A DNA stretch of 64,000 nucleotides from Sphagnum compactum (Eukaryota; Bryophyta; Sphagnopsida; Sphagnales). Both the position numbers and the translations under genes were made by a program. The number at the start of each line of letters is the position of its first letter. Positions within the stretch are counted from its first letter, which is position 1. The DNA is taken from assembly GCA_965153455.1 (NCBI GenBank), contig OZ234498.1:7998001-8062000 (forward strand), read 5' to 3'. Of this stretch, positions 24,807 through 37,620 are shown piece by piece. The notes below the pieces were generated by a model that saw only the letters and a program-made list of their open reading frames with translations, was not told the DNA's origin and did no database searches.

Positions 24807-27800
24807 GTTAATACCAACCTACCTACCTTGCATTTTGGGATTGTTTCGCACCTACCCATGGTAAAGTAAACGGGCATAGGTTAACGTGAACCTAATCATA
24901 GGTAGGTAGGTAGGTAGGTTGAAATTATTATTATTATTATTTTCATGATCTACTATGATATTGTCATATGAGTAATGAAATTATTTAGAGCGTGTATAAC
25001 ATATCGGAGTACACTTATGATGATTTTTTCAACATGTCAAACTTCATATTTTTCACAAAAACTTTTGTTTCCACTATTTTGAGGGTTATTTAACCACGAA
25101 ACTTGACCTTAGGGTAAGGTAGAGACCAAGCTTTAGGGCAAGCAAGCAAGCAAGCAATCAAATAGTAATGTCAAACAAATTTTGAGAACTTTTGACATTG
25201 CAAGCGGCCGATTTTCCGAAAGACTAAGGACTTAAATCAAATTTTTCTTTCCGAATATATGGTCTAGATCAATTGGGATTACGTTGACAATTAATCTAGT
25301 CCATCCATTTGGAAATAAACTTTATTTAGTTCACATGCAACCTTGTGCATAAGGAAGGTGGTGCCATTTTTCTATAATTAATAAGGTGTTTTAGAGCCAA
25401 GTCTTTTGAGTTTTTGCAATATTTGTTGTGTGTGAGTGCACAAAATAATTAGTGTCGATTATTTTAAAATATTTTGAAAAAGCTTTGCCTTTGACAATTT
25501 TGCGAAGTTCATATTCATCTTTTTCCTGTCTCAAAAGGTGAATTTTGAATTTTTTTTTGGGTTTTTACAAGTTTTATTTAGAAATTGATCTAATAAACTA
25601 AAGGATCATTTTTAGTTTCAATGGTTTGGAATGTTACAATTCATCGTAAAAAAAAAAAAAAACACATGAAAAATGATCCCCATGAGCATAACATGAGTTG
25701 ATGTTAAACTCCTCATGTATTCCAACAAAAAAATTGAATATTGAATGGCTTTTTCATTGAAAACTCAATTAAGTCATAATTTTAAAAATTTGGAGGAATT
25801 GGGATGTGCATGTGGTGTTGTTGGAAAGATCTTGAGGAGCAAGATTCGATGGAATACATTTTGTATGATTTGGACTTAGGCTGGGGAAAGATATTGAATT
25901 TGAAGTGATTTTTAACTCATTGGATATAGGGTTTAGGGTTTAAGGCTTAATTTAACCCTAAATCCTAAACCTTACCCCCCCCCCCAAAATAAAATCATAT
26001 GTTGCATTTCCTCTATTTTGAAATGGGTTCACACTTGGACCAACCACACAAGCCATACTAGTGAATCATTTATGAATAGAAATATGATGTTGTTTATTAT
26101 GTTATTGTGTTCCTATTGGTACAAGTCCAACTTTGTTCACCATGTGCTTGGTTTTGTGTGTGCAATGGGGTCATTACAATAATGAATTGTTTGGTTAGAG
26201 CATCCAAACAAAATGTGAATTCATGGAAAAAGAACTACCATATGTGATGATTAAATAACATTTTAGTTGTAGTCTTTTATTATTATCCTTTCTTTGGAAA
26301 TGTGAGTTTGGTTTAATTGTAACCATGTCATATTTAGGCACTTTTTATAGGTGTTTTCCTTGGTGGGTGGGACATGCATCCACTTATTTACTCTCCTCTT
26401 AGTGATATTTTATGTCTCTTTTAATGCAAATATGTGAGTGTGCTTGAAATGTGAATCAATGATGAAAATTTGATTATGTTTTGAAAACAAGCCTTGAAAG
26501 AACCTCTTCCCATTTTACAAAGAGGTGGCTTGCCCTACTATGCTTGTCAAGTGCTTGGGTGGAAGAGGCCCATTCCATAATACATTGTCATGTGGATTGT
26601 TGCATATTATTTTTATTTTGAAACATAATTTTTTCAACCACTATATTATGTGTTCAATATACTTTTTAAAACCTAAGAACCCAAAAACAATTTTTTACAT
26701 AGGCAATAATTTGAGGGCATAATACATCACAAACCTTCACACTCCAAGCACAAAGTAAGTGAATGAAATACCTAGTGTGGTGGTTTGAGCAAACTTGGAA
26801 ACCTTACTCATTTTAAATCATAATGGATTCACCATGAACAAAAGCTTAATAGGATGTATTATTTTCTTTATGGTTATTCATGCAAATCCCCATGGCCTCT
26901 CATAGAAATGACAACATTTTGAACTTTTGAACTTCTTGTTTTCAAATTACAACATCTTAGGGTTTCACATTTTTGAAAACTATTTTTTAGAATTGCATTT
27001 TTCATGTATTGAATTTATTTTTTATTTTTTGTAAAACCTTTTGTTTGATTTTAAACAAATTGTTGATTTGCATGCACTTTGGTTGCAAACTTATAAAGTT
27101 CACAAATTGGTAATTTTAATTTCTAACATGGAGAACACATGTTGCAAGTTTTACAAATGGTTACTTTTGATCTTCACAAATTTCCCTTTGTTAATGTGCA
27201 ACTATGTTTCATTTTTTAAAAATCAAGTTTCATATTTTAACTTGTGAAGAACATTTCTTTGTGAATATGAAAATTGGTTGAAAGTTCAAATCTAATGTAT
27301 TGACATATAAAAATCCACGTTTGAGCCAATTGAACAAAAAAATCATATGATTTGTGAACTTAAAATGATTAAATTGATTTTCACCCCCTTTGTGTTATCA
27401 ATTTCATTTTGGATTTGTTTTAACATAGTGAAGCATTTTTCACATATTATGAAACAAAAGAGAATGTGGTTTTATTTTCAACTATAACATTTGTTACTAA
27501 TGTAATAATGGGCTAGTATGAAAATGAAAAGAAAATTGAGAAATACTTAATTTACCAACTAAATGTGATAGAATGGCACAACTTGTTAAAAACATGAAAC
27601 TATCATCTAAATATTCAGAAGTTATGAAATTTGAAAAAGTATATCTTTGAATAAGTTTCAAAATCATGCATTTATTTGTTTCATTTGAATACATTTTAAT
27701 AAAGAAAATGCATGTCAAAGTTTGGATTTCCACTATGGTTTTCATTGAACATTTTAAACTCAAAATTTGCTCATTTGTACTTAAAAGAGCTTGTGTGCCT

Positions 27801-30700
27801 TGTTGATTTAAATGTTCAGAACTTTTTCATGAAGTTGTCAATACAAACTTGAACAAGCGTGTACTATAACACACATGTACAAGCTTGTATGTGTGCATGT
27901 ATGTGTACGTGTATGTATACATGTATACACGTATACATCAATAAACATATATGTACACCTTTTAAAATACAAATGACATGCAGCCCTATGATGATGGATG
28001 ACACATGGGTACCATCATTGGATGCACCACATGGTCGTATTTCACAAAGAAAAAACAATTGCCCAATTTTTCTATCCATATCAACTAGTTCCATTCATTA
28101 AGGGATTGGCCAAATCGCTTACGATTAATTTGTCCAAGTTCACAAAAAAATCTAATGGAACACATGGTGAACTCACCCACATTTCTTAATAGTGATTACT
28201 TTCTTTATTGACTTACCTACATAGTAACACATACTTATGACACTCACCTACTTACATTGATAGTTACCTAGGTAGTGTTAGAAGGAAATATGAAAGTTTA
28301 CAAAATAAGATTTACCATAGTTTATGTAGGTGGAACCTTGATAATTCAATTGTGGTTCATCCACAATTAAGTCATATGGTAGATGCAAGTTAGGGTGGTT
28401 AAAAAGTGGCAGGAGTCCCAATCCCAAAAGTTCATATTTTAACACTAGAATGGAAAAAATAGTTAAAAACCAATTTTGAGTGGGCCATATGTGGTGATTT
28501 ATCAACTAATAAAGTCCATATGAAAGGTTGCCCATCTAGAAAATTCTTTGACATACATGTTAAGGGGAAAAAAATATCAATCCAATAAAAAATGACCAAA
28601 ATAGGGACTTACGAAAATAAGGTGTAAATTTGGTCATTCAAAAGTCTATAGTTATTTGTTAATTAAAGTTTTTGTTATAATTTTTTTTTAATCCATTTTT
28701 TTTTTCCTATCAAGTATCATATATTGAGTCCCTATAAAAATATTGACATGAAATCATAACAAAAAATGCATTTTAATGTTAATGCAAAACCCAAACCATA
28801 GTCCATATGTTCACTTCTAAAGTTCATTATTATATGACTAGTGTATGTTTATTGAATTTCATCTTCAATAAATATCTTATTCAAGTTGTCAATCTTAATT
28901 CATAAATATTTTTGTCAATTTGATAATTTTACAATGTGTTTGTGGCATTGGAATAGAGTACACTTTGCAAAAAATCCATAAAGGGACAAAAAGTGAACCA
29001 CCTTAGTGTGATTCACCCCATAGTGGGTTTCAAAATGATGATGCATTGATGGGTGTGGGGTCAAACATATTTTTATTATACAATTTTAATTTAAACCCAA
29101 TTTTACTTCAATGTCTATAAAAAAATGTAATTCTTGAAATTCTATAATTGTTTTATTAGGTGATTATGTCTTTTACCCACATACACATGTGCTTTATATT
29201 AATGTCGGGTTGTTTTTCCATTTTTCATAATTGATGGGGCAAGGTCTTTGTTGAATTTATTTTTGGGTCCCACCAAATAACTAGATTTTGAAGAAAAAAA
29301 ATTGTGACTTATCAAAACACCCCTAGTTACCAATTTCCTAAGTTTCATTTTCTGACAATACTCACATGTTATGCATAATGGTTAGTTTTGAGATACCCAA
29401 CTTGAAAAACACCTAGTATAATGTCAATGTAAATTTATGAAAATAAAATTTATATCCAAAATAAAATTTCATTCCTCATGTGCATTTCATTCAATTGCCA
29501 ACTCACATAGGTGAAATTCAAACTAAAGCAAAGCTGAAATAAAGTTAAAATTGGAGAAGTGCAACCAATTGAAAATCGATACTTCAAATATTTCAATCTT
29601 GAAAGATTTCAAGAACATGTGACAAAATATGGAAAGGTATAGATTAGTGCATCCATAATCATTTGAACACGACCCCAATTGTTTAAATAAAATATTTGAA
29701 CTTTATTGAATTTTTTTTTATGAAAATATTCAAAATTACAAATCTAAACATTACAAAATCACCTTTGTGCATGCCTCATCGTTGAGGGCCTATTGAAGGT
29801 TAATTTCTTATAGTATAATAAACAAAGCCAAAAGTTTTTTCTACGATACCAAGAACACAATTGATGGTTAATTGTTTGGGATATCTCGACATGGTTCAAA
29901 ACAAAACAAACAAATGACTTTCCTTATTAACTAGTCATGGCCACATATTTTGCCCCAACATGAGCTTTCCATTAAATTTCTTCCACCTAGCCATGCCCAC
30001 ATTCACCTCACAATTTTACAATCCAATCATCGACCAAATGCAAAATTGTGTGAGTTATTATGAACCATTTGTGAGTCAACTTGTAAATCATTAGAAGGTG
30101 ACATTAATCACTATCTTATGTGGGAACCAATGTACCTAACATTATTTACTTATAAGGTTTTAGGCCACTTGCAATTTCTAATGGAAAGCATTTGTTCATG
30201 TGCAACAAGAAAAAGGCTCCATTTTAATGGCTTTCCATTAGGTTGTGATCACAACATATTAACTCTAGGCACTTATGCATGTTTTTTGGGTTCATGAACC
30301 ATGTTAAGCTAGTTAAAAGCCTATGGCAAGGATCTCATTGACGACTAGTAAAGCAACTTGCACATAAGTAAGCATGTGAACTTCTTCTTTCATTTAGTTT
30401 GCCTTCACTTATTTTCATCAATGAATTCCATTTATGGTGATAGTGATTTATAGAAAAACCCAACATGCACCTTGACTTTCATCATCTTTGCATTCTCCAC
30501 ATTTGCAAACAAGTTTAAGGTCATGTAATGAGGTTTTACAACCATGGGGGGATTTGAAGAAGAGGTACCTAAACTATTTGACAAGTTCATTTTAGCTTTC
30601 TACAAGTGTTATTTGATGCAAATAATCATGAGGCTAGTACGCATGAAAAGGAAGTAAAAAAATGAATTTCCATAGGGAGAACAAGGTAACATTTGCATTG
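24807..30700. other. AT-rich intergenic sequence with small repeats
   Basis: Contains a TAGG/CCTA tract (24897-24920), a GCAAGCAAGCAAGCAA tract (25139-25156), a short pair of inverted telomere-like motifs (25926-25974) next to an 11-C run, and an alternating purine-pyrimidine stretch (27860-27960). No convincing gene was seen. Confidence 0.5.
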
Positions 30701-31180
30701 TTGTTTGACAAATTTATAAAGGAATTATTGGGAGTTTGGTAAGAAGGCAACATACACAGGGATAATGTAAAAAAAATTCAACAAAATAAGGACAAGTATG
30801 ATAAGAAAAAAATTAATGTCACATGTGTTCCACCTTCAAATTAACCTTGGTATGAATATTGTGATTATTTGTTTATTGGTACCATTAAAATAAATGAAGT
30901 GCCAAAGGTGTTGATCAAGGAGTGATATGCATTGCTCATAAAGAGACCAAGGTTGTGAATCTTTTTGATGAAAATGAATTTTTTTTAGACTCAAAACATT
31001 TTTAAATTTGCCCTATGATGCAAACTCTTACATTTGAAGATGGGGTTTTATTTTCTGGTTCTAATACACCAAAGACATGGCATGCAAAATTTTTTTTGTT
31101 CAAAGTCAACTTAACAATAAGTTAGAAACCAAACCTTGAACTAACCATGCCATGAAATTCCTTACGTAATAATAGTAAAA
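30700..31180 (+). pseudogene. decayed coding sequence, family unknown
   Basis: Plus-strand text reads as protein with few stops: KKINVTCVPPSN, then a stop, then CDYLFIGTIKINEVPKVLIK, a stop, LLIKRPRLVNLFDENEF, and, after one more stop, FEDGVLFSGSNTPKTWHAKF. The codons are less AT-biased than the flanks and the hydrophobic pattern is regular. It looks like an old mobile-element or gene exon. I do not recognise the family. Confidence 0.4.
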
Positions 31181-34100
31181 TTGTGCATGTGACATAAAAA
31201 AAAATCTAGATCTAAAAAAACCTTCCTTCTAAAAATGGGATTCATTGTTAAAAAATGAAAGAAAGACCCTAGAATTTTCAAAAATGATGAAAGGCTACTT
31301 AAGGTGCATTTCCATGAATGGTGTTCACCCACTATTTAATTGAATTAATTCAATGGAATGATGGCAAAAATGTTTTATGTTTTCACTACCACTTAGCTCA
31401 CTAAAAAAGAACCAACATTTGACAATTAGAGGTGTAGAAATTTAAATATGACTAGAAACCAACCCATTAATTTTTCTCTTACATAGTTGATTTGGATATT
31501 CAAGTTACTCACAATTGTAAGTCTAATGGGAATCTTTGGCTCTAAGGTTGGGGGGGGGGCACCAACTAAAATATTATAACACGGCAATTTAAACATTTCA
31601 ATGTCAAATCATTATTTTATTTTGAAAGTTCCATGTTGAAAAATAAATTAGTTAAAAACATTATGCAAAAAAATATTTTTTCAAAATTACAACATTTAAA
31701 AATTTATTATAATTAATGTTGAAGCTACCAAGGTACTATAATATTAATGAAACATCTATTAGAAAAATAGGTGGGTGTGTCAAAAAAATTCATGAAAGGC
31801 TTAGCAAACTTAATGGGGGCAATAAAAAGAATGGGTGTGATAACATTGAAAATATACCTCAATTACCAAGTCATTAAATGTTTAAACAATCATTTTTAAA
31901 TCATAAACATATTGTTCGCAACCTATACCCTTGATTTGTAAAACATAAAACAATTTTATGCACATCCACATCACCCAAATCCATATTAAAGTTGTGAAGG
32001 ACCACTATGTAGAATTCACTATTTCTAAAGTGCAATGGGTCTATACAAATTTGTTGTGTATTTGGAAGTACAAACTCAATGGAACTCTAAACACCCCATG
32101 TGAATTCTTACACATAATTACCTCAAAAAGATTTGCATGGTTACATAAATGGGTTTGAAGTTTTTGGGAACTAGCTAGTGGCTTGAATGATGGTTTATGC
32201 TCGATGGAAGGCCCATGATTAACATGTTCATTAACCTACAAGTTGGGGCCTATTATCTATTAGCTTCCAAATGAATGGCATGCTAATGGGATTGCATGTG
32301 CCCAATGTTATTATGTGTAACTATGATCGCATCAACCTACTAGAAAGAGACCCTTAAGGTATATAATTCAAACTTTCTAGTTAATCCATGTTAAATCAAT
32401 GATAGGAGGATCTCAAAAAATGTTGGATTCACATATAGAATGTTAGCTAGCATAAAAAATGACATGGAATCCTAGTTACTAGATTGTGGTAACTCAATGT
32501 TAAGTGTGGTGGTAACTAATGTTAAATTAAAAGGAATTATTATATTTTAACAAAAGGCCAATGGTAAGTGAAAATTGTTTAAAAATCACATAAGTTGATG
32601 GTAACTTAACATTTGATGTTCTCTCTTTGGTCCCCTGCATCCTACATTCCCATCCCTCATCTCCCCCCCCCCTCTCCCCCCCTTGTCACATCCCCCTATG
32701 TGTAAGTGCACATATTTACCTCAACACAGAAGAATTGGATTGTGTGTGAAACGATTTTTCAAACATCTCAACAAGTGTGATCATGATACAATTCTTATCA
32801 TCAATGATTGAAACTAATGGTGCATGGTTTCAATGAAAAGGAAAAAGAAAAATATGGAAATGGACACAACAATGTGGGACAATAATGGGCATAATTCAAC
32901 ATTTAGAAAGTTTGTTTTAAAAAGAAATGCAAAGAAGAAAATATCAAAAAACATAGCAATGAGGAAGGGGTTTTAAATAACACTTTCACTTATACAAGAA
33001 ATATTTGTTCCCACTTGCGCAAACCTAATTCAACAATAATGAAATGTGTTAAAACAATTATATGTCCCATCCATTCAATTCATGTGTTGATGCTCCCTGA
33101 AATGGGGTGGGAAAATTTAAAAACAACTCCACTTGTGTTCAATATGTGAGCCTACAAATTAAAATTGGATGAAGAAAAATCAAAACATGGCAGTTTGGCT
33201 CAACACAATGGTTTTGGCCTAACATATTTGCACAATTTGTTGAGGCTAGCAAAAGGTATAACAAAACAAAATAATTATTTTTTAAAAATGTAATAAATAT
33301 GATTTTGATTATTGTGCCCTATTTCTTATTAGTCAATCATAATGATCAATCCACGTGGTTTGTTATTAAAAGTTTATGTTATTGACAACAATTATTATCA
33401 CATGGCAAAATAATCAAAAGATAATTTTGGATTGAAAATGTGAGTTGGTTGTAACACCATTGGTATAGTAAATTACCTTCAAGATGAAATGATTTACATC
33501 ATAAATTTAATATGCAACGAATTAATAATGAAAATTATGTGAAGTTCGTTCATTCAAAGGTTTGTACATTTTACACATGAATATCATGTGTTGAAAACAC
33601 ATTTGACACATGGATAAAAATATTGACAAATGAAATAAGAACCTATGAATGAACGAATGTGACATGAATTTTGCATCTTCCTATGAATTTGTGCGTCAAA
33701 TATGTTTTCAATGCATAATATCAATGTGTGAACTGTACGAATTATGAATGAACAAATTTTGCACAATTTTCATTATTAAATTGTGAAATGTTAAGTTTGT
33801 GGTGTAAATGTAATTTTGGACTAGAATTCCAATAAAATAATATTTTCCAATGGGTAAATCTCCTAGTCTAACCATCCAAGAAGGCCACCTAATAATTATT
33901 TAATTATTAATTATAGGTTCATATTTATTATCCCTTATCGGTTATGGGATGAAATCGTTAGAAGAATTAATTCCCACAAGATATAGTGGTTTACCACTAA
34001 CTAAGATATGTGCAAAAGATGAGGATAAGGCAAAGAAATCTAAGAGGATAAGGGAAACTCATGTGCGGTTGGGAATCACTTTTGGTTTTTTATTAACTCT

Positions 34101-36440
34101 TGGGTTCATTCCTTCATTCCATCATTCCTTATCATTATATTGTTCATTCATTTTATCATTCCATGTGTGTGATTCTAAAATTATTGGTATGTGTGAAGTG
34201 ATAACAGACGGTTGTATTTGTGTGAAGAAAAAATTATATGATGGATTTTGGTTAAAGGTTAGATGACATATTTTCTTTCATGTTTTACCTTGATTTATTG
34301 GATGCAAAAGAGAATATTTTGTATTAATTTGATGTAAATAAGGTAGCTCTAACTACTTAGTGAATTTTTTAATTATTCTATTTTTGATTTTCTTTGAAAT
34401 ATTTGGGTAGGATGGTAGTTGCAACATGAAAGTAGTCAACTTGTAGCAACTTTCACTTTAGTTAAAAATTTATTTGTTTTATTTCTTAGAACATATTTGT
34501 TGGAAGGTAGTTGTAGTAGGACAATAGTTGTTGTATGAAAGTAATTAATGGAAAACAATGGTTACAAACATGAACTCGTGACATTTATAAATGTGAAGGC
34601 AATAGGTTTGGGATGAAGTTTTGTTTCACTAAAGTTTTATATCTAAGGATTGGACAATAGTTACTTCCCAACCCCTTCATGTATATTTTAGTTTTCACAA
34701 ACAATTTTTTTTTAAAAATACATTTAAGTTTTTAGGTTAAAAAAAAGACTACCTTCCAAAAGGCAATATCTTCTTATACATGTTTTCATCATTTTTATTT
34801 AGTTTTTACTTGACAACCTTTTTTTCATAATAATAATTAAGTTGTCAATTTGATGGTCTTATGATCTCCTACCTATTTGTAATCCCACTTTTAGTTTTAT
34901 GAGTGTTGTTGGAAACAAACTAGCGTAAATAGGCTAGTAGTTAAATATTTAGTGACTTAATCATTTCCCTTTGATTTAGTCCACTTCCTTTTTTATAGGG
35001 TTTAAAGATAAAGTGTAAAGGACTAGAAAGCACACCCACAACCTTTCAAATTGTTCAAAAATGGTGGAAAATGATAAATATATGCCCCTATATTGTTCAA
35101 GTGGTTAGAAATAGGAAACCCTTCATACACATGGCAATCCATGAAAGTTTACTTTGCAAAATAACCATTCATTTTAAAATAGATGGTTGAAATCTAGTAA
35201 TTTAGTTTAAGGTTTGGAAATCAACAATAATAGGTGTGAGGTCATCCCATTCACCAAACCCTTGTGCAAGTTTTTAAAGGTCTATGGGCAAAAGGTGCTC
35301 CATTTTAATTGCGATTTATGTTGGTGGTCTCAAGTTAAGTGCATTTCCAAGCTTGGAACACTCCAATTGTTACACCTTTTACTTGTAAACTTTTGTTCTC
35401 CTATTTGTTGGGATCTTGTGTTCCTCCTACTAGTTGTGCATTTATTGTTATACAAATGTAAAAAAACACTATATGAATGAATTTTCTACTAAAAAATCTA
35501 AAAATTTAAATGGTCCTAGATTTAATTGATGTATAACAATGTCATTCATCACGAAAAAATCAACAAAAATTTCCACCTACAATCCTAGTTTTGAAATGTA
35601 TATGTAATTTTTCATACTCAATGACAAATATTATTTCATCACATATATATTCCATACGTTCAAATTCTTCAAGGTTTGTTGTTTGTGTAAATATATTTTA
35701 TACATATAAATATAAATATTATAGAATATACTTTTTAAAAAAATTCCAATATCTTATCTCCATGCATTACCAAAAAAACTAAATATAAAAATATTGTATT
35801 TGTGGCAATAATATTTGGGGGGCTTATTGTGCTTATGCCCCACCTCAAAAAGTTATTTAAAATCATGTTAAAGCACAATTTGTTGCAACTTAGACTCCAA
35901 TAGTAAGGGAAGTGGGCATGGATTTCATATGGACAATGTAGTTGCAACAAGAGGCTAAGCAACATGCATGAGAAAACCAAGGAGCAAGGTTGTTACCTTC
36001 TAATACTAAATGCATTGAAAACAAACAAAATAAAAGAACCTCAAGCAAAATGAAAATGAACACAATTAGAAAAGCTCCATAGCATAAAACCACAATAATA
36101 AAAAAGAACATAAGACCATAATGATCACTACCATATGAAAGAGGAGGAGATTTTATAGGTGGTCATTATTTTTCAAATTTTCTTTCCTTGGTAATGTTTC
36201 ATGAACCATAAACATGAAGTCGTATGGCTGTCAAAAAAATGTAAGTTATATTCTCTATGTACATTAATTTTATCCAATCATTTTCATCTAGCCATTAACT
36301 ATCATTAACTTTGACTCAAAATGAACTTCGAATTCCAAAATGTTGTCATGCAAATTCTAGTTTTTTTTTTGCTTGTGTTTAGGATGTCATTAAGATTTCA
36401 ACTTATTATGTACCATAACATTATCATACATCATTATTTT
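31181..36440. other. AT-rich intergenic sequence
   Basis: No recognised gene. The frame 33949-34266 plus (105 aa) has a charged N-terminal half (KSLEELIPTRYSGLPL) and a hydrophobic second half but no family signature. It could be a relic and is not called. Confidence 0.45.
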
Positions 36441-37620
36441 TGCTGAAAAATGGTCGCCTTTAGTGTGATTTCATCTGATGTTTGATTTGTTACAATTGAT
36501 AGATTTGTTGTTTTTTTGAATCATTGGTCTTCCTTCTCATTTCATCTTCCTTTTTTTATTTCCTCTATAATTGCATTGTCCATGGTTTTTTTCCTTAGGA
36601 TATTTAAGTATTCAAGCAATGTCACAAAATGTGACTAGGAGTAATCAACTAATGACTATTTTCCTTTGTATATTTTATAAGTAAATAAGACATTGAAATC
36701 AAGTTGTGCAAACACTTGGATTCTTGGGTTAAGTTTGGAGGAGGCTAAGTTTTCTATAACATCTCATGATTAATGAAATACAGTCCACCTAAAACAAACT
36801 TCTTGAAAAAATATAATTTATTTTTTTAACAATAAAAATTCATCCAAGTTTTTTTTGCATTCCCATGCATGTCCATGATTTACAAAGCTTGATGTATCAT
36901 CCCGCAATTTCTTTCTTCTAAAGATATATAACCCTAGTACAACCCTCTTATAACAATTGTACTGCATAATTTAAAGTTAACCCTTCCCAAGACTTGGGGA
37001 TGGTGCTATTAACTACATTTGATTCTCTCCTAGCCAAAACCCTTCCTCTTATTTGTTTGCCAACTTGAATGTTAATTTCATCCAAATTCCATAAATGATT
37101 TACAACATAATTGTGTTGATTCATGTACAATGATTATAGGTTGGTGTAAAAAGAATTGTAGGAACTAGGTGTTCACTTCTAGGTGTCTATGTTTGAACCA
37201 ATACCACCAAAGTTGTTGCTTGGTATCTGATCTTGGAATGTTATAACCCTTGTTTGCATGAGCTTTATAACCATCACATTTAGTTGTTGCACGCTTATGG
37301 ACAATTCACATTCCTACACAACTAAGGTACATGCAACATTGTAACATCCTTTTCTTTTCTAAGCACATCTCTTGGCCCCGTTTTCATGGATCTTGTTTTG
37401 CCACTAATTTAATGATCAAAAAGTGAACTCAAGGGAATGTTCCATTACCTATTAGCCTTCCTTAAGGCATATATCCTTTTCTCAACAACATCCATTGTTG
37501 CTTCTAATGTTTCATTTGCCCACACACTTCTCCTACTTACTATAGGGACTCTATTCAATGCCACGTTGATATTACGGTTTTTAAATTCAAGAACATGGGG
37601 CACATTTTCCTTGTTTGCTT
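36441..37620 (-). mobile_element. relic of a pogo-type (Tc1/mariner superfamily) transposase
   Basis: Minus-strand fragments occur in the order of a pogo/Tigger/jerky-type transposase. A psq-like helix-turn-helix (about 37530-37390) has LEATMDVVEKRIYALRKANR, a stop, then WNIPLSSL and GKTRS. A CENP-B-like part (about 37300-37170) has SISVQQLNVMVIKLMQTRV and, after a frameshift, WWYWFKHRHLE. The start of the DDE domain (about 37100-36960) has HLWNLDEINIQ, RVLARRESN and STIPKSWEGLTLNYAV. Weaker downstream matches reach about 36600. Several stops and frameshifts make it dead. Terminal repeats and a TA duplication were not located. Confidence 0.75.
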
